Origin: Amanita rubescens
Lineage: Eukaryota > Basidiomycota > Agaricomycetes > Agaricales > Amanitaceae
Length of the DNA: 64,000 nucleotides
Direction of reading: 5' to 3'
Assembly (NCBI GenBank): GCA_015039365.1
Contig: WION01000131.1
Location: 1 to 64,000 of the forward strand
Below are positions 35,753 to 47,357 of this stretch, one piece after another (the first letter of the stretch is position 1; every line of letters starts with the position of its first letter). The notes under the pieces were generated by a model, which saw nothing but the letters and a program-made list of their open reading frames with translations, ran no database searches and was not told the DNA's origin. Position numbers and translations under genes: made by a program.

Positions 35753-37637
35753 CAATACCGAAGATCTTCGCAATGACATTGTAACGACGCAGAAGAATAG
35801 AACAAGAGAATACACGATTCTGCTTGTTGGTAAGGCATAGAAATTCATTTTCCCTGGACGAATCATTTCAATCTTCACCTAGGGGAGACGGGAACGGGGA
35901 AAACAACCCTTTTATCACTATTTTTCAACATATTGGCGGGTAATGGCATAAGGGAGTACATGTTAGCGCACGACGAATCCAATGATACCGGCAACGCACA
36001 AAACCAGAGTCAAACCATTTCGGCACTGCTTTATGAATTCGAAAGTAGGAACGGTGTCAAACTGCGCATACTAGACACTCCTGGACTCGTAGACACCCGT
36101 GGCATTGAACAGGACAATCTACACAAAGCCAGTATTGCGAGGACAATCAGAGAACATGTGACTACGGTCAATGCAGTCCTCCTCCTCACCAACGGCACCG
36201 TAGAGCGTCTGGGCGTCGCAACCGACTATGCATTATCGACACTTTCTTCTATATTTCCTCGCTCGCTCGCGGACAACATAGGAGTGATGTTCACATGCGT
36301 TCCCGACATTATGTCGTGGAACTTTGACCTACAGTCCTTACCAAGCGTCCTACGTGACATGGAAGGCAACCGATTCCTAATCGACAATCCTGTAGCAAAG
36401 TGGCAAAAGCTGGTTGCACTAACGCGCTCAAATCGGATCACTAGGAGCCAGTTGGTGGAGATGAGGCGTAAATTGGAAGAATGCCACATGGGAGCCTTGA
36501 GCGTTCTTGCTCTCCTGTTTGATTGGCTTGATACCCTTACCCCACAACCGACGAGCGCTATCATGCAGCTTTACGACCGGTATCAGGAAATCGAGCGCGG
36601 CATCGCTAATGCGTTATCTCGCGCGTCGCAGGTACTGGAGCAAAAGGCGGAATTGAAGAGGATGCAAATGTTAGCCGAGAATCATAGAATTGTAAGTTTA
36701 TTCTGCGTGCTTTCTCACTCGTGATACTGACTCGTGGCAGACAATGGAACAATACCTAAGTGTTGTCGTCACAAAGACATGGGAACGAGTAAATACGGTT
36801 CAGTATAATACCATTTGCCGTCATCCTGGATGCAGTTCCAACTGTTGCGTCGGATGCAAGCTCCCTTTCTCACTGAATCCACTGGTGATGGAGGCATGCT
36901 CTGCAATGGCTAATTCTAACTGCAAGAGACGCGGATGTCGACATCCCATGAACGAACATTATCATGATCGCTCAATGTGGAAGAAACGAGAGCGCGGGCA
37001 AGAAGTGATTCGCGAGGGTTTAGAACAGCAATACAGTGACGCCAGACAACAAAACGACGAAAACGAGAGGAAGATCGTTGATCTCGGGGAAAAAATAGCG
37101 GAGCTTGACAAGGAGATGGAGGAGCGTCTCATTTCATTGGGACGACTAACTGAAGATTACGCGCATCTGTCTCTCACTGGTAGCTTCATCGGACAGGTCA
37201 AAACGACTATACGATTTTTGGAGACGAATTTGGAGATGATAAACCAGAATGGAGAAGCTGATCCGAGATTAATTGAGCGCGTCGAGAAGACCTTGGACGA
37301 AATGAACCAAAAGTTGAAAGTACTGCGGCAACTAGACCCGGAAAATGATGCGGAAAATGACGGAGCTGATGGAAGGACTGAAGAAGGAATGGGTGGAGGG
37401 AGCGGTGGAAGGACTGATGGAAGAACTGGTAAAGGGGTGGGTGGAGGATCTGGGGGTGGGTGGAAGTTTTTGGGGAGTGGGTGGAGGGTCTGGCGGAGGA
37501 ATGACCAAGGAAACAAGCGGGAAAATCAAGGCACCATAAAGAAAGGGCAGTCTCGACTCTCTACTGCATTTAAGGCCAAGCGTAAACCTGCTACGCTCGA
37601 AAACAAGGACAGACCTGAAAAACATCAGCCATCTTAG
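35753..37637 (+). CDS. AIG1-type GTPase 1 with Cys/His module and coiled coil
   Basis: This is a P-loop GTPase of the AIG1/TRAFAC class, probably a nucleotide-dependent switch. Exon one ends EYTILLV; after a short intron the G1 loop GETGTGKTTLLSLF follows. G3 is LDTPGLVDTRG, then VNAVLLLTNGTVERL, TDYALSTLSSIFPRSLADN and WLDTLTPQPTSAI, all typical of basidiomycete AIG1-like proteins. After an intron (near 36693-36740) comes a Cys/His-rich module (ICRHPGCSSNCCVGCKLPF, then CRHPMNEHYH) that could bind zinc, then a long coiled coil (RQQNDENERKIVDLGEKIAE, TLDEMNQKLKVLRQL) and a Gly-rich, basic tail from about 37380. No membrane span was seen. The N-terminal exons upstream are damaged, so a truncated protein starting near the G domain is likely. 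The sister gene at 49741-52017 is more complete. Confidence 0.75.
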
Positions 37638-37789
37638 CGTTCCTCAAGGCCTCATTAGCGTCGATCGCCACTAATTTTTCCTTCTCCATCATTGATAATA
37701 CTTACGTGCTAATATATGCATCTTCTCTTGCCTAATATCAAAGACGTTCCGCCCTTTTCCCTTCAAATCCCCGTCCGATATAGTCGACC

Positions 37790-38330
37790 TGTAGTATGAG
37801 TGCCCCTGCACCTTTTTCTCCCTGTCGTTCGTAAGACGTTTTCAGACCGTATAGGATTGGCTCAATCTTTTCCGAACCCACCGAGTCCCCTGGCTTTTTT
37901 TTGCTTCCAACGCCAACACCACTCCGGATGATTGGATCCCCGCTCTACCTGAGTCTATTCTCGGCCTCTTACCAATTGATTACGCACAACGGAGCAGCAA
38001 CTCGAACGTTTACGAAGAGACTCGCGTCATTTGCAATATGAATATCGCCTCGACTCAGGGCACGAATCGCACGATGCTCTGTGTTATCGCATGAGGGCTC
38101 CCGTTCCATCTCCAAAACTGGCGAGTGTGAAGAAGCTCCCCGCTGCGTTCGATATCTGGAAAGGGGCGTTCATCGTAGTCCGGCCCGGCAACCAGAAATC
38201 AAGTTTGAGAAAATTTACGCTCTCTGTCCTCACGACATTCGGCACTAGACGGCTGATTTTGCTAACCAATCCGGATTGGGATTTCGCAGGCTTATGATCG
38301 TCCCCTGAGTCGGAGATTGAAGAAATCTGA
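37790..38330 (+). pseudogene. AIG1 GTPase 5' fragment upstream of HNH copy 1
   Basis: The segment matches 43320-43850 and 45530-46080 (CTTTTTCTCCCTGTCGTTCG, TTGATTACGCACAACGGAG, CGGCAACCAGAAATCAA, GACGGCTGATTTTG). It represents the 5' part of a GTPase gene of the local array. It carries small deletions and frame losses and stops before the P-loop, where the HNH gene begins. Confidence 0.65.
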
Positions 38331-38410
38331 GAAGCTCAGCGTCAGACGCCTCAAAACCTTACGTCATCTACTCGCGCATATATTTCCTCTAGTGCACTGA
38401 ACCATATCAA

Positions 38411-39700
38411 CAGTAACGACCAAACGTCATGCTGTAGATCATGTCTGCAACCACGCCCAAAGTCAAGTTACGGCTGTCTTTCCCCAATTTGACCCGGACC
38501 AAGCTTGCGCTGTCGATCCCACTTGATAAATGCGTCACCTTTGCTGTTAACCCTCTAAAATGGCTTCGATTTCTAGGGTTTGCCATCTACGGACGAGAAG
38601 GCCACCTCTCCCTATCGAAAGATGGCCCAGATCTCGGTGATTATACAGCACCTATAGAGGCCCGTTCATACTTTTTCGTCTCACAGGGTAAGGTGGAGTG
38701 ACCGGCATACGATAACACCTCACTAACGTTGTTTGCCTTTTCAGGTGGACCCCGCCTTGTCGATGTCGATGCAGCGGACGACAGAACATCAATTACTTCA
38801 AATTTAGCTATCCGCCAAAGAGATTTTAGGACCAAGGTGGTTGGGCGAGATGGGACCTGCGTGATAACGGATGAAATAAAGGAATACTGTACTGCGTGCC
38901 ATATTCTCCCCCATGCGAAGGGAAGCAACGTGCGGCCTTACCAATCTTCTATGGCAACTTTCTGACTTAATCAAGTACATCTCGAACGTCGTCCATCACC
39001 GCGGCGGACCAGACGATGACATTAACGACATTAACGACATTCGGAATGGACTTCTGTTAGCCTACCACCTCCATGTCCCGTTTGGAGCTGGTGACATAGC
39101 ATTCCTGAAGGTTTGCTGTTATTTCCATCCAAGGCTATTCTGAAACTTAAGTATCTCAGACCCCCAACTTTGGTTTGGCTGTTGATGATATTCCTTACAA
39201 TCCACCAAACGCAGCCGATGATGAGGGCCCGGCCAGTCGCCTTACGCTGCACCATTTCGGCGGCTTTCCTCAGCTTGGCCGCCTGACCCCCAAACTCGCT
39301 CCCCACAACTCTGATGCGCGGCAGCCACAAGACACCAGTGAATGGCCACCTGCTGTCATTGTTGATTTCTTCTATGCCGCGGCCGCTATGAATGCATGGA
39401 GTCCAAAATCCTTTATCGAATATGTCCGAGAACAGTCGAGCGATGCTTATTATCCCGAAGGGCATGTTGATGCACAGATGGGCGATCAGACAACAGGACA
39501 ATCTGGATCCGAACGTAGCAGAGGCGCTTCGCTGATTTGATGGATGGAGTGTTCGCGCTGTGGATGCAGTCTTCGAGGATGGGCAAGAAAAAGACAGAAG
39601 ATGTTCATGCCTCGAGTCTTTCTCGCAACGAAGGCGTTAAGAAGTGGTTAGAATCAGTGGAGGATCCCGAGACAAATTAGACATGTTCACCACTTAACGT
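38411..39700 (+). repeat. Duplicated HNH block, copy 1
   Basis: From the shared string CAGTAACGACCAAACGTCATG (38411, 43849) the sequence matches the second block at a constant offset of 5438 bases through 39515, then 5469 after the 31-base deletion. Differences are scattered single bases, including in introns, so the duplication is recent. The match extends, more diverged, into the flanking GTPase fragments. Confidence 0.85.
38441..39540 (+). CDS. HNH nuclease-like protein, copy 1 (C-terminal truncation)
   Basis: This is a fungal HNH-domain protein. Four exons fit in phase (38441-38687, 38745-38929, 38976-39110, 39160-39540), about 315 residues. An N-terminal part (MSATTPKVKLRLSFPNL, AIYGREGHLSLSKDGPDLGD) is followed by the HNH region: RQRDFRTKVVGRDGTCVIT, CHILPH (His), DINDIRNGLLL (Asn), YHLHVPFGAGDIAFLK (His), then TPNFGLAVDDIPYNPP. 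A 31-base deletion after GSERSR, relative to the copy at 43879, shifts the frame and ends the protein with GASLI. The lost tail holds the family's last helix (RIADLMDGVFALWMQ), still readable out of frame to 39679. HNH folds usually cut nucleic acid; the role here is unknown. It lies between AIG1 GTPase scraps. Confidence 0.72.
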
Positions 39701-39990
39701 CTCATTTCATACGACTAACTGAAGATTACGCGCATCTGTCTCTCACTGGTAGCAAAACAACTATACGATTTTTGGAGACGAATTTGGAGATGATAAACGG
39801 AGAAGCTGATCCGAGGTTGATTGAGCACGTCGAGAAGAGCTTGGATGAAATGACCCAAAAGTTGAACATACAGCGGCTAGACCCGGAAAATGATGAGGGA
39901 AATGACGGAGCGGACGGATGGACTGGTGGAGGAATGAGTAGGCGGATGGTCTGGCGGAGGAATCGTCTTCCTCATTAGCGTCGATCACTA
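39541..39990 (+). pseudogene. Out-of-frame HNH tail and AIG1 GTPase 3' fragment
   Basis: Bases 39541-39680 are the former C-terminal exon end of HNH copy 1. From about 39713 the sequence switches to the coiled-coil end of an AIG1 GTPase (LTEDYAHLSLTGS, IRFLETNLEMI, DPRLIEHVEKSLDEM), matching the gene at 35753-37637 with short deletions. So GTPase 5' and 3' ends flank the HNH gene, with no G domain left. Confidence 0.75.
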
Positions 39991-40604
39991 CTAAGTCTTC
40001 CTTTTGTCTTTTTCTGTCATTATTTAATAAAGTGTGCGGTGCTCAGGTAATATATAGAGTATAAGTATCGCTGACTGGCTGGTAGGTGACTGGTAACGCC
40101 CGGCTAAGCTAAGGGTGTGTTCCTGGCCGCTTTGCTGCCGGATGTGACCATGGGCTGGGATTGGCTGGGGCAACTTCCTCAAACGGAAATACTCACGAGG
40201 GCCGTCACGCATCACGCTTGCCTCATGCCTCTTCCTAGCCCCGCCTCGTCCCACAGCCCAGGCCGCCACGCACGTCACGCAAATCGCCCATGACCCTCAA
40301 CGCAACCCTGAGCGCTGCTGGTGCTTCCTCGTGAGGGACTCAAGCCGCGTCCTCCCCAACCAACGAGATAAGGTCCCAGCGACCTCGCTTGCGGCTGAGC
40401 AACCGCCGATCCTCATCTGCGCTTCAGGAATAGAGCAAAACTTGCTCTCTTCCCTACACATCGGATTTTCCATTTCACCTCGAAGTGAGTACGTGCTGCG
40501 GCATACACGAGCTTGACCTGACAGCGTTCTTTTCGTAGTTTTGACCTAGACGCTGAGGTATCCATTTTTCACGACCTCGAATGTTCCGTCACTCAAACAG
40601 ATGA
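39991..40604. other. Spacer upstream of the HET gene
   Basis: This probably contains the HET promoter and first exon(s). A plausible intron (GTGAGTACGTGC...TTTTCGTAG) ends at about 40541, but I could not link a start codon in frame to the HET coding region. No other gene was recognised. Confidence 0.4.
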
Positions 40605-43051
40605 TACAATCAGCACGGTGGCTGCCTATTACGCGACGGATACCTGACACTAAGTTCTGCAGCAGATGAGCTCTCGCCGTCGAACAGCGGGCGCCCGCCG
40701 AAACCATGGGAAAGCCACCCAAACTCCAAACCAGGTACTTGGCCCTACACTTGCTCCATATCGTGTTTAGATGACGTATCTGGCCAACAGTTCCCGACTC
40801 GCCATCCCGCGGTCGCGATTCCACAAATCAGAATTCTCCACTTCGATGAAGGAATCCGGGACCCTACCACACAGAAACCCTTAATATGGGACTACTATGC
40901 TGCACCCCTGCAAATCGATAAGCATGTGAGGCGATCTCCAGGCGCCTTTCGAGCCTTCTCTGTCGCCGACCTGCAGAGGTCCCCCCCTGCCATCACGCTT
41001 AGCGAATGGACTGACCTTCGTTATGAAAACAAGGAAGTCAACATCGCTTCCAATTACCCCAACTACGCCGCCATCTCTCATGTCTGGGAGTCCAGCAAAG
41101 AAACTGCCGATATTTCCCGAGAGAAAAACCGCCCTCTCTGGATCGCGATCAACGGCGAGCGACCTACCCACGAGATTACTTGGCACGGGCTCGTTGAGGC
41201 GGCCAATGCAGCCGAGGAGCTCGGGTGCGAATATCTCTGGCTGGACTTGCTGTGCCTAGACCAGGTCAAACGGATCGAAGGTGGCCGTGATAAACCGCCG
41301 CAGATCGCCAACATGGGAAACATTTACAAGTACGCGCTGCATGTAATCTGCATGCTCGGCGGCGTGTCAGCTGTGCAGAGCATCCATGCGGTATCACCCT
41401 GGATTGATAGGGCCTGGACGCTACAGGAGGCCACACTTAACAGTCGCACTTGGGCATACATCACATGGAAAGATGACGGCTTAGTACGAAGGTCGCAAAA
41501 CTGGTCTCCCGGAGGCGCACTACCCGTACGAAAGGAGGCTCACAAATACCTCGTTCCGCTCGGTCAATTATCTTCGGCAGCGTCGGACAAGGATATGTTG
41601 TCTGCGATAGGGATTCAATGTGGGTGGTACAATGTTAACTGCCTAGACGGTATGATGCACTGGTCGGATCATCTGAAGTACTTACAAGCTAGCACGGATG
41701 GCTCTAGTCCTGTGAGAGCTATCCTATCCCATCTCCGACGCGCAGACCACGCGCACCGGCTCGTAGGCGCCTGGCCTGCCATGTTCCTTCGGACATCAAC
41801 AAGGCCCGTTGATATTGTCTACAGCGTCATGGGTCTTTTCAATGTGGAAATAGATTACGACGAGGACCGCGGCTTGCAGGGTTTGTACAATGAGCTCGCG
41901 TGCAGGGCCGCCCTCCTTGGCGGCTTCGGTCTGGGATGGTTGACCATGGGTGGACTTTCGGGCAGTGTGGGCATTCTAGAGCGCGACGAATCTTCACTTC
42001 TTATCCCGAGAGTGCCTATATACCTAGAGAGTCAAGGAACCCCACACTACCTTATCGGAGGCAAACAGGTCGTGACAGGCCTGGTCTTCGCAAAGGGCGA
42101 TGTCATCAGTGACGTAGCTGTCCACCCTTGCCGTTACCACATCAAATTCGACACCGATTCGCACCCTCATATCATATGTGCGGCCATGTTCGAAGTCGTT
42201 AAAGGCGACCAGCAGAGACGACGCCTCACTCTCCGCGGGGTGAAAGGCGACCAAGAGTTTACTTGTGATTACCAAGGGACCATTCATCCAAACAGCACTG
42301 CCATCTTGGTTGCCACCCACGGCTTCGTGGACAAACCTGTATATCCTCACATTTATGTGCTGTTCATGCGGTGGACAAAGAATGGGTGGGAACTCACAGC
42401 AGATGGGAAAGTATGGAATGTACCATGGAGTTCAGGAGGAGACGACGCCAGGGACGAAGTTGCAAAGCTACCTCGGAGGCACTTCACAATGGGAAAAGGT
42501 GCACAGAAGGTTATTCCTTCATGGCCGTGTGATCACGGGAATTCCAAGATCAGCCTCACGCCGTTACCTTTAAGCTACGGGGTCTTGTTTTTGGAGAGTT
42601 ACTTCGTCGGAGATAGCAGGGACAAGCCGAAAAAGGTAGCCTGGTTCGGGAGAAAGGCGAGTAAACCTTTTCAATCTCTGCATGCCCGTTCCTTACATGT
42701 GTTTAGGGGGATAAGCCTCCTCCACAGGCGTGGCGAGACTTCAACATCAAGATCGGGAAAAAACCACAGTGGGATTCCGGACCATCCCTTTGGCTTGTAT
42801 CATCTCCCTTGGCAAACCCCCCTGACAAATTCGACGAGAAACATATGCAACATGTTGTCGAGCTCACTGTGGAATTAAACCACTGCTTCCATGGAAATGC
42901 CAATCATGACAACATGAAGGGGTATCCGCAGGAAAAGATCTATTCCGTGGCCGTGGAGTTTAGGGAACATATGATATATGTGAAGGCGGCCCTGAATAAG
43001 AAACAGAGGAGTGATCCGCGGTTCGCCAAGACGGCAGTTGCGCCGTATTAG
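40605..43051 (+). CDS. HET-domain (heterokaryon incompatibility) protein
   Basis: Proteins with HET domains trigger programmed cell death after fusion of unlike fungal cells. The domain is plain at about 41060-41470: NYAAISHVWESSKE, LGCEYLWLDLLCLDQVK, IYKYALHVICMLGGVSA and WIDRAWTLQEATL, the three conserved HET blocks. A large C-terminal part (RPVDIVYSVMGLFNVEIDYD, then ACRAALLGGFGLGWLTMGG) follows, as in basidiomycete HET proteins. The frame is open from 40605 upstream of the ATG-lacking HVRRSP, so the true start lies in an upstream exon I could not place. At the 3' end an apparent frame switch is explained by an intron at 42636-42706 (AAAAAG then GTAGCC, ending TGTTTAG), giving a tail to 43051 (FDEKHMQHVVELTVELNHCF, DPRFAKTAVAPY). 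It lies between the two HNH copies. Confidence 0.82.
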
Positions 43052-43319
43052 GATGAGTCATGGACCTCTTGGACTGAAGGACCAATGGCTTGAACATTAT
43101 GAAGTTTTTCGGTTTTGGCTTCCTGTACTGTTAGGATGTAGGATAACATAGGTAGCACGTAGGATCACTGTATATTGAATATCAAGTTTCCTGTTTTGTT
43201 TTCTATCGTTTCATTTCTTGAATGTCTGAGCACCATGGAAATTCCGCACCCTGAAAACGGTGACTGATAATAGAAGTTTGCTTGCGAAAGATTTCCGGAT
43301 GCGGCAGCGGAAATCCCGC

Positions 43320-43850
43320 CTTCACAGTTCGCTCTCACCTATAGGAATGGCTCAATCTTTTCCGAATCCATCGAGTTCTCTTTATACGAGGCTGGACCGC
43401 TGGCTTTTTTTGCTTTCAACGTCAACATCACTTTGGATGATTGGATCCCCGCTCTACCTGAGTCTATGCTCCTTCGTTCTCTCTCAATCTCGGCCTCTTA
43501 CCAATTGATTACGCACAACGGAGTAGCAACTCGAACGTTTACGAAGAGACTCGCGTCATTTGCAATATCGCCTCGACTCAGGGCACGAATCGCACGATAC
43601 TCTGTGTCATCGAAGTGCTCCCGATCCGGCAACCAGAAATCAAATTTACGCTCTCTGTCCAGTATCCTCAAGACATTTGGCACTAGACGGCTGATTTTGC
43701 CGGATGGAATTTCGCAGTCAAGCTTGACAAGATCGCCCGGCTTCAGGCTTATGATCGTTCCGCACGGGTCCTGAGTCGGAGATTGAAAAAATCTGAGGAT
43801 CAGACGCCTCAAAACCTTACGTCATCCACTTGCTGTTTCGCCGATCAACA
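43320..43850 (+). pseudogene. AIG1 GTPase 5' fragment upstream of HNH copy 2
   Basis: This is the counterpart of 37790-38330, better preserved in its first part (GTCAACATCACTTTGGATGA, TCTATGCTCCTTCGTTCTC) but deleted elsewhere. One frame reads VNITLDDWIPALPESM, possibly the N-terminal domain of the ancestral GTPase. It ends at the HNH start without any P-loop. Confidence 0.62.
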
Positions 43851-45150
43851 GTAACGACCAAACGTCATGCTGTAGATCATGTCTGCAACCACGCCCAAAG
43901 TCAGGTTACGGCTGTCTTTCCCCAATGTGACCCGGGCCAAGCTTGCGCTGTCGATCCCACTTGATAAATGCGTCACCTTTGCTGTTAGCCCTCTAAAATG
44001 GCTTCGATTTCTAGGGTTTGCCATCTACGGACGAGAAGGCCACCTCTCCCTATCGAAAGATGGCCCAGATCTCGGTGATTATACAGCACCTATAGAGGCC
44101 CGTTCATACTTTTTCGTCTCACAGGGTAAGGTGGAGTGACCGGCATACGATAACACCTCGCTAACGTTGTTTGCCTTTTCAGGTGGACCCCGCCTTGTCG
44201 ATGTCGATGCAGCGGACGACAGAACATCAATTACTTCAAATTTAGCTATCCGCCAAAGAGATTTTAGGACCAAGGTGGTTGGGCGAGATGGGACCTGCGT
44301 GATAACGGACGAAATAGAGAGACTCTGCACTGCGTGCCATATTCTCCCCCATGCGAAGGGAAGCAACGTGCGGCCTTACCAATCTTCTATGGCAACTTTC
44401 TGACCTAATCAAGTACATCTCGAACGTCGTCCATCACCGCGGCGGACCAGATGATGACATTAACGACATTAACGACACTCGGAATGGACTTCTGTTAGCC
44501 TACCACCTCCATGTCCCGTTTGGAGCTGGTGACATAGCATTCCTGAAGGTTTGCTGTTATTTCCATCCAAGGCTATTCTGAAACTTAAGTATCTCAGACG
44601 CCCAACTTTGGTTTGACTGTTGATGATATTCCTTACAATCCACCAAACGCAGCCGATGATGAGGGCCCGGCCAGTCGCCTTACGCTGCACCATTTCGGCG
44701 GTTTACCTCAGCTTGGCCTCCTGATCCCAAAACTCGCTCCCCACAACTCTGATGCGCGGCAGCCACAAGACATCAGTGAATGGCCACCTGCTGTCATTGT
44801 TGATTTCTTCTATGCCGCGGCCGCTATGAATGCATGGAGTCCAAAATCCTTTATCGAATATGTCCGGGAACAGTCGAGCGATGTTTATTATCCCGAAGGG
44901 CATGTTGATGCACAGATGGGCGATCAGACAACAGGACAATCTGGATCCGAACGTAGCAGGAACAGAACGTCAAACGTTCCCCCGGAAGAGAGGCGCATTG
45001 CTGATTTGATGGATGGAGTGTTCGCGCTGTGGATGCAGTCTTCGAGGATGGGCAAGAAAAAGACAGAAGATGTTTATGCATCGAGTCTTTCTCGCAACGA
45101 AGGCATTAAGAACTGGTTAGAATCGGTGGAAGATCCCGAGACAAATTAGA
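43849..45150 (+). repeat. Duplicated HNH block, copy 2
   Basis: This is the partner of 38411-39700 (offset 5438, then 5469). The block starts 30 bases before the HNH ATG and runs to the stop. GTPase scraps flank both copies in the same order, so the composite unit was duplicated rather than the HNH gene inserting twice. Confidence 0.85.
43879..45149 (+). CDS. HNH nuclease-like protein, copy 2 (full length)
   Basis: Four exons (43879-44125, 44183-44367, 44414-44548, 44598-45149) give about 372 residues. The HNH residues are as in copy 1: RQRDFRTKVVGRDGTCVIT, CHILPH, DINDTRNGLLL, YHLHVPFGAGDIAFLK. The complete C-terminus continues with VPPEERRIADLMDGVFALWM, a Lys-rich stretch (GKKKTEDVYASSL) and NWLESVEDPETN. 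The repeated GACATTAACGACATTAAC run before the central Asn encodes DINDIND in both copies. No signal peptide is present; cytosolic or nuclear location is inferred. It is followed directly by an AIG1 GTPase coiled-coil fragment. It is the more likely functional copy. Nuclease activity is inferred from the fold only. Confidence 0.78.
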
Positions 45151-45530
45151 TCATGTTCACCACTTAGCGTCTCATTTCATTGGGACAACTAACTGAAGAT
45201 TACGCGCATCTGTCTCTCACTGGTAGCTTCATCGGACAGGTCAAAACGACTATACGATTTTTGGAGATGATAAACCAGAATGGAAGAACTGGCGAAGGAG
45301 TGGGTGGAGGATCTGGCAGTAGAGGATTTGGCAGGGGAGTGGTCTGGCAGAGGAATGACCAAGGAAACAAGCTTGGAAAATTAAGGCTCCATAAAGAACG
45401 GGCGGCTAATATATTCATGCCTAATATCAAAGACGTTTTGGTTACTAATCAGAATTTGTTTGATCCATCTGCCTTTTTCTTTCAAACCCCCGTCGATATA
45501 GTCGACCTGTAGTATGAGTGCCCTTCCACC
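45150..45530 (+). pseudogene. AIG1 GTPase 3' fragment downstream of HNH copy 2
   Basis: From 45178 the reading GQLTEDYAHLSLTGSFIGQV, KTTIRFLEMINQNG and a Gly-rich tail (GVGGGSGSRGFGRG) matches the end of the GTPase at 35753-37637 with deletions of the middle coiled coil. The 3' flank string CTAATATCAAAGACGTT is shared with 37733. It is a remnant of a gene whose G domain is gone. Confidence 0.72.
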
Positions 45531-45539
45531 TTTTTCTCC

Positions 45540-46840
45540 CTGTCGTTCGTAAGACGTTAGTAAATTGATACGCATATTCAGACCGTATAGGATGAGCTCA
45601 ACCTTTTCCATCTAGTTCTCTTTATCCGAGGCTGGACCGCTGGGATTCAGCCTCTTTTCTTTGCTTTCAACGTCAACATCACTTTGGATCCCCGCTCTAG
45701 CTGAGCCTATGCTCCTTCGTTCTCGGCCTCTTACCAATTGATTCCGCACAAACGAAGCAGCAGCTCGAACGTTTACGAAGAGACTCGCGTCATTTACAAT
45801 ATCGCCTCGACTCAGGGCACGAATCCCACGATACTCTGCGTCATCGCATGAGGGCTTCCGTTCCACCTCCGAAACTGGCGAGTGTGAAGAAGCGCTCCGC
45901 TGCGTTCGACATCTGGAAACCAAGTGCTTGGGGTGTTCAGCGCAGTCCGGCTTGACCCGATCCGGCAACCAGAAATCAAATTTACGTTCTCTGTCCAGTG
46001 TCCTCACGACATTTGGCACTGGACGGCTGATCTTGCCAACCAATCCGGATTGGAATTTCGCAGTCACGCTTGACAAGATCGCCCAGCCCTTGAGGCCTCT
46101 CCCCTTTATCGTTCATCACGTTGGCCAAGCATGGCAACCTACCATCGTCCTTGGGCATAATAGCATATTGACACCCACACCGTACTGGCCAGAATATGAG
46201 ACCTACAGTGAGCCCGAACGACGAAAAGTGAGTAGGATATATGCATTTTTGCTATCAAGTTCGACTGTTGACAACAATGGACGTAGCTCACCAGCATCAA
46301 CGGAGCGGGTCAGGTTAGTTAGTAACACCCATACTACCCTTCGCCATTAGGGAACTCTTGCTAATATGTCTTTAGTCTCGGCGCAACTGCCCCTAATAGC
46401 ACCGACACTGGGTATGTTTGCATCGAACTAATCTATCATTGGCAGGCTCGGTCCACTCGCAGAAGTACGCAATATCCCTCGTATAAAGTGAGTGGCGTGT
46501 TTTGCGCACTAATTCAATTTTGGATTAGCAATGCGAAGGATCTTTGTAAGGGTATTGTCACGACCAACAAGAATAACACAAAAGAGTGCACAATCCTTCT
46601 CGCCGGTAAGGTAGCCAGAGTTTATGTTCCTTCGACGCCTCGCTAAAGTTTCATTCAGGGGAGGAAGGAATTGGAAAAACAACCTTGTTATCCTTATTTG
46701 CAAAACGTGTTAGCAGGCAGGGATCGGCTTGGTTAAAGTACAACCTAAAACAGGAGAGATTCAGAGACCAAGTTAGGTTAAGTGTGCCTATTGTTCATTG
46801 TATCGTACAGGGGACTGATCGAATTGACAATGATATTTCT
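45540..46840 (+). pseudogene. AIG1-type GTPase 2, truncated after the P-loop
   Basis: The 5' exons match the gene at 49741 (LDKIAQPLRPLP, HHVGQAWQPTIVLG, ETYSEPERRK, the exon ending in CCCTCGTATAAA, DLCKGIVTTNKNN). After the intron the G1 loop reads GEEGIGKTTLLSLF. Similarity to the sister gene stops within about 20 codons (near 46750), before the DTPG motif. From about 46840 the DNA is instead the inverted upstream region of a secreted-protein unit. The G domain, Cys/His module and coiled coil are lost; I infer a rearrangement or insertion joint at 46750-46840. Confidence 0.7.
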
Positions 46841-47357
46841 CTAATTAACATGAGTCGCCACACGAAGAACCCACGTCGCGCTAAGCTCCCCCGTGCCAAG
46901 CCAGGGCAGATGTCTCTTTCCAGCTTGTTCCTTGCGGATACCCACGGTTGGCGTACATAAAAGACTGACAGGGGCCGCAACCCTGACCGACTTTTGGTCG
47001 CTTCTGGTATATCATCCTACAGTGACTCGAGTCTGATGCAAGGTGCAGCCACCCTAGTACTACTGGTGAACATCGGTATGTATACTTTCATCCAATGGTT
47101 GAAGCTCGCCACTAATTCATTTCTCCCCATGATAAGCATCTCGTATCGAAAATGATAAACGTCAGGTACAAAGCACATCGCACGTGGATCATACTGTCAT
47201 GGGACTTTCCTCTATTCGGTATCACGGCGTTTAATGGACGTGATTTCTACGGGCAATTAACACCGTTGGACCTGGCTTCCTTGATTAGTGAAATGTAGCG
47301 GTGCCGGGCCTGCAGAATATAAGCAGGCCCAAGTCGACTCTAGGTTCCGCACTCAAC
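46841..47357 (+). promoter_or_regulatory. Promoter region of secreted copy E, inverted duplicate
   Basis: This is the reverse complement, diverged, of 22213-22760: GGGCCGCAACCCTGACC, ATAAGCATCTCGTA, AAAATGATAAACGTCAGGTA, CATGGGACTTTC. Close to the ATG it has GAATATAAGCAGGCC (47315) and AAGTCGACTCTAGGTTCCGC, the family promoter block. It shows that the unit moved with its upstream DNA. Confidence 0.6.

Noticed and set aside
37157..37625. Pro-rich minus-strand open frames
   Set aside because: They are the antisense of the Gly-rich tail and coiled coil of the GTPase at 35753-37637.
42630..42880. Apparent frameshift near the 3' end of the HET gene
   Set aside because: An intron at 42636-42706 restores one continuous frame to the stop at 43051.
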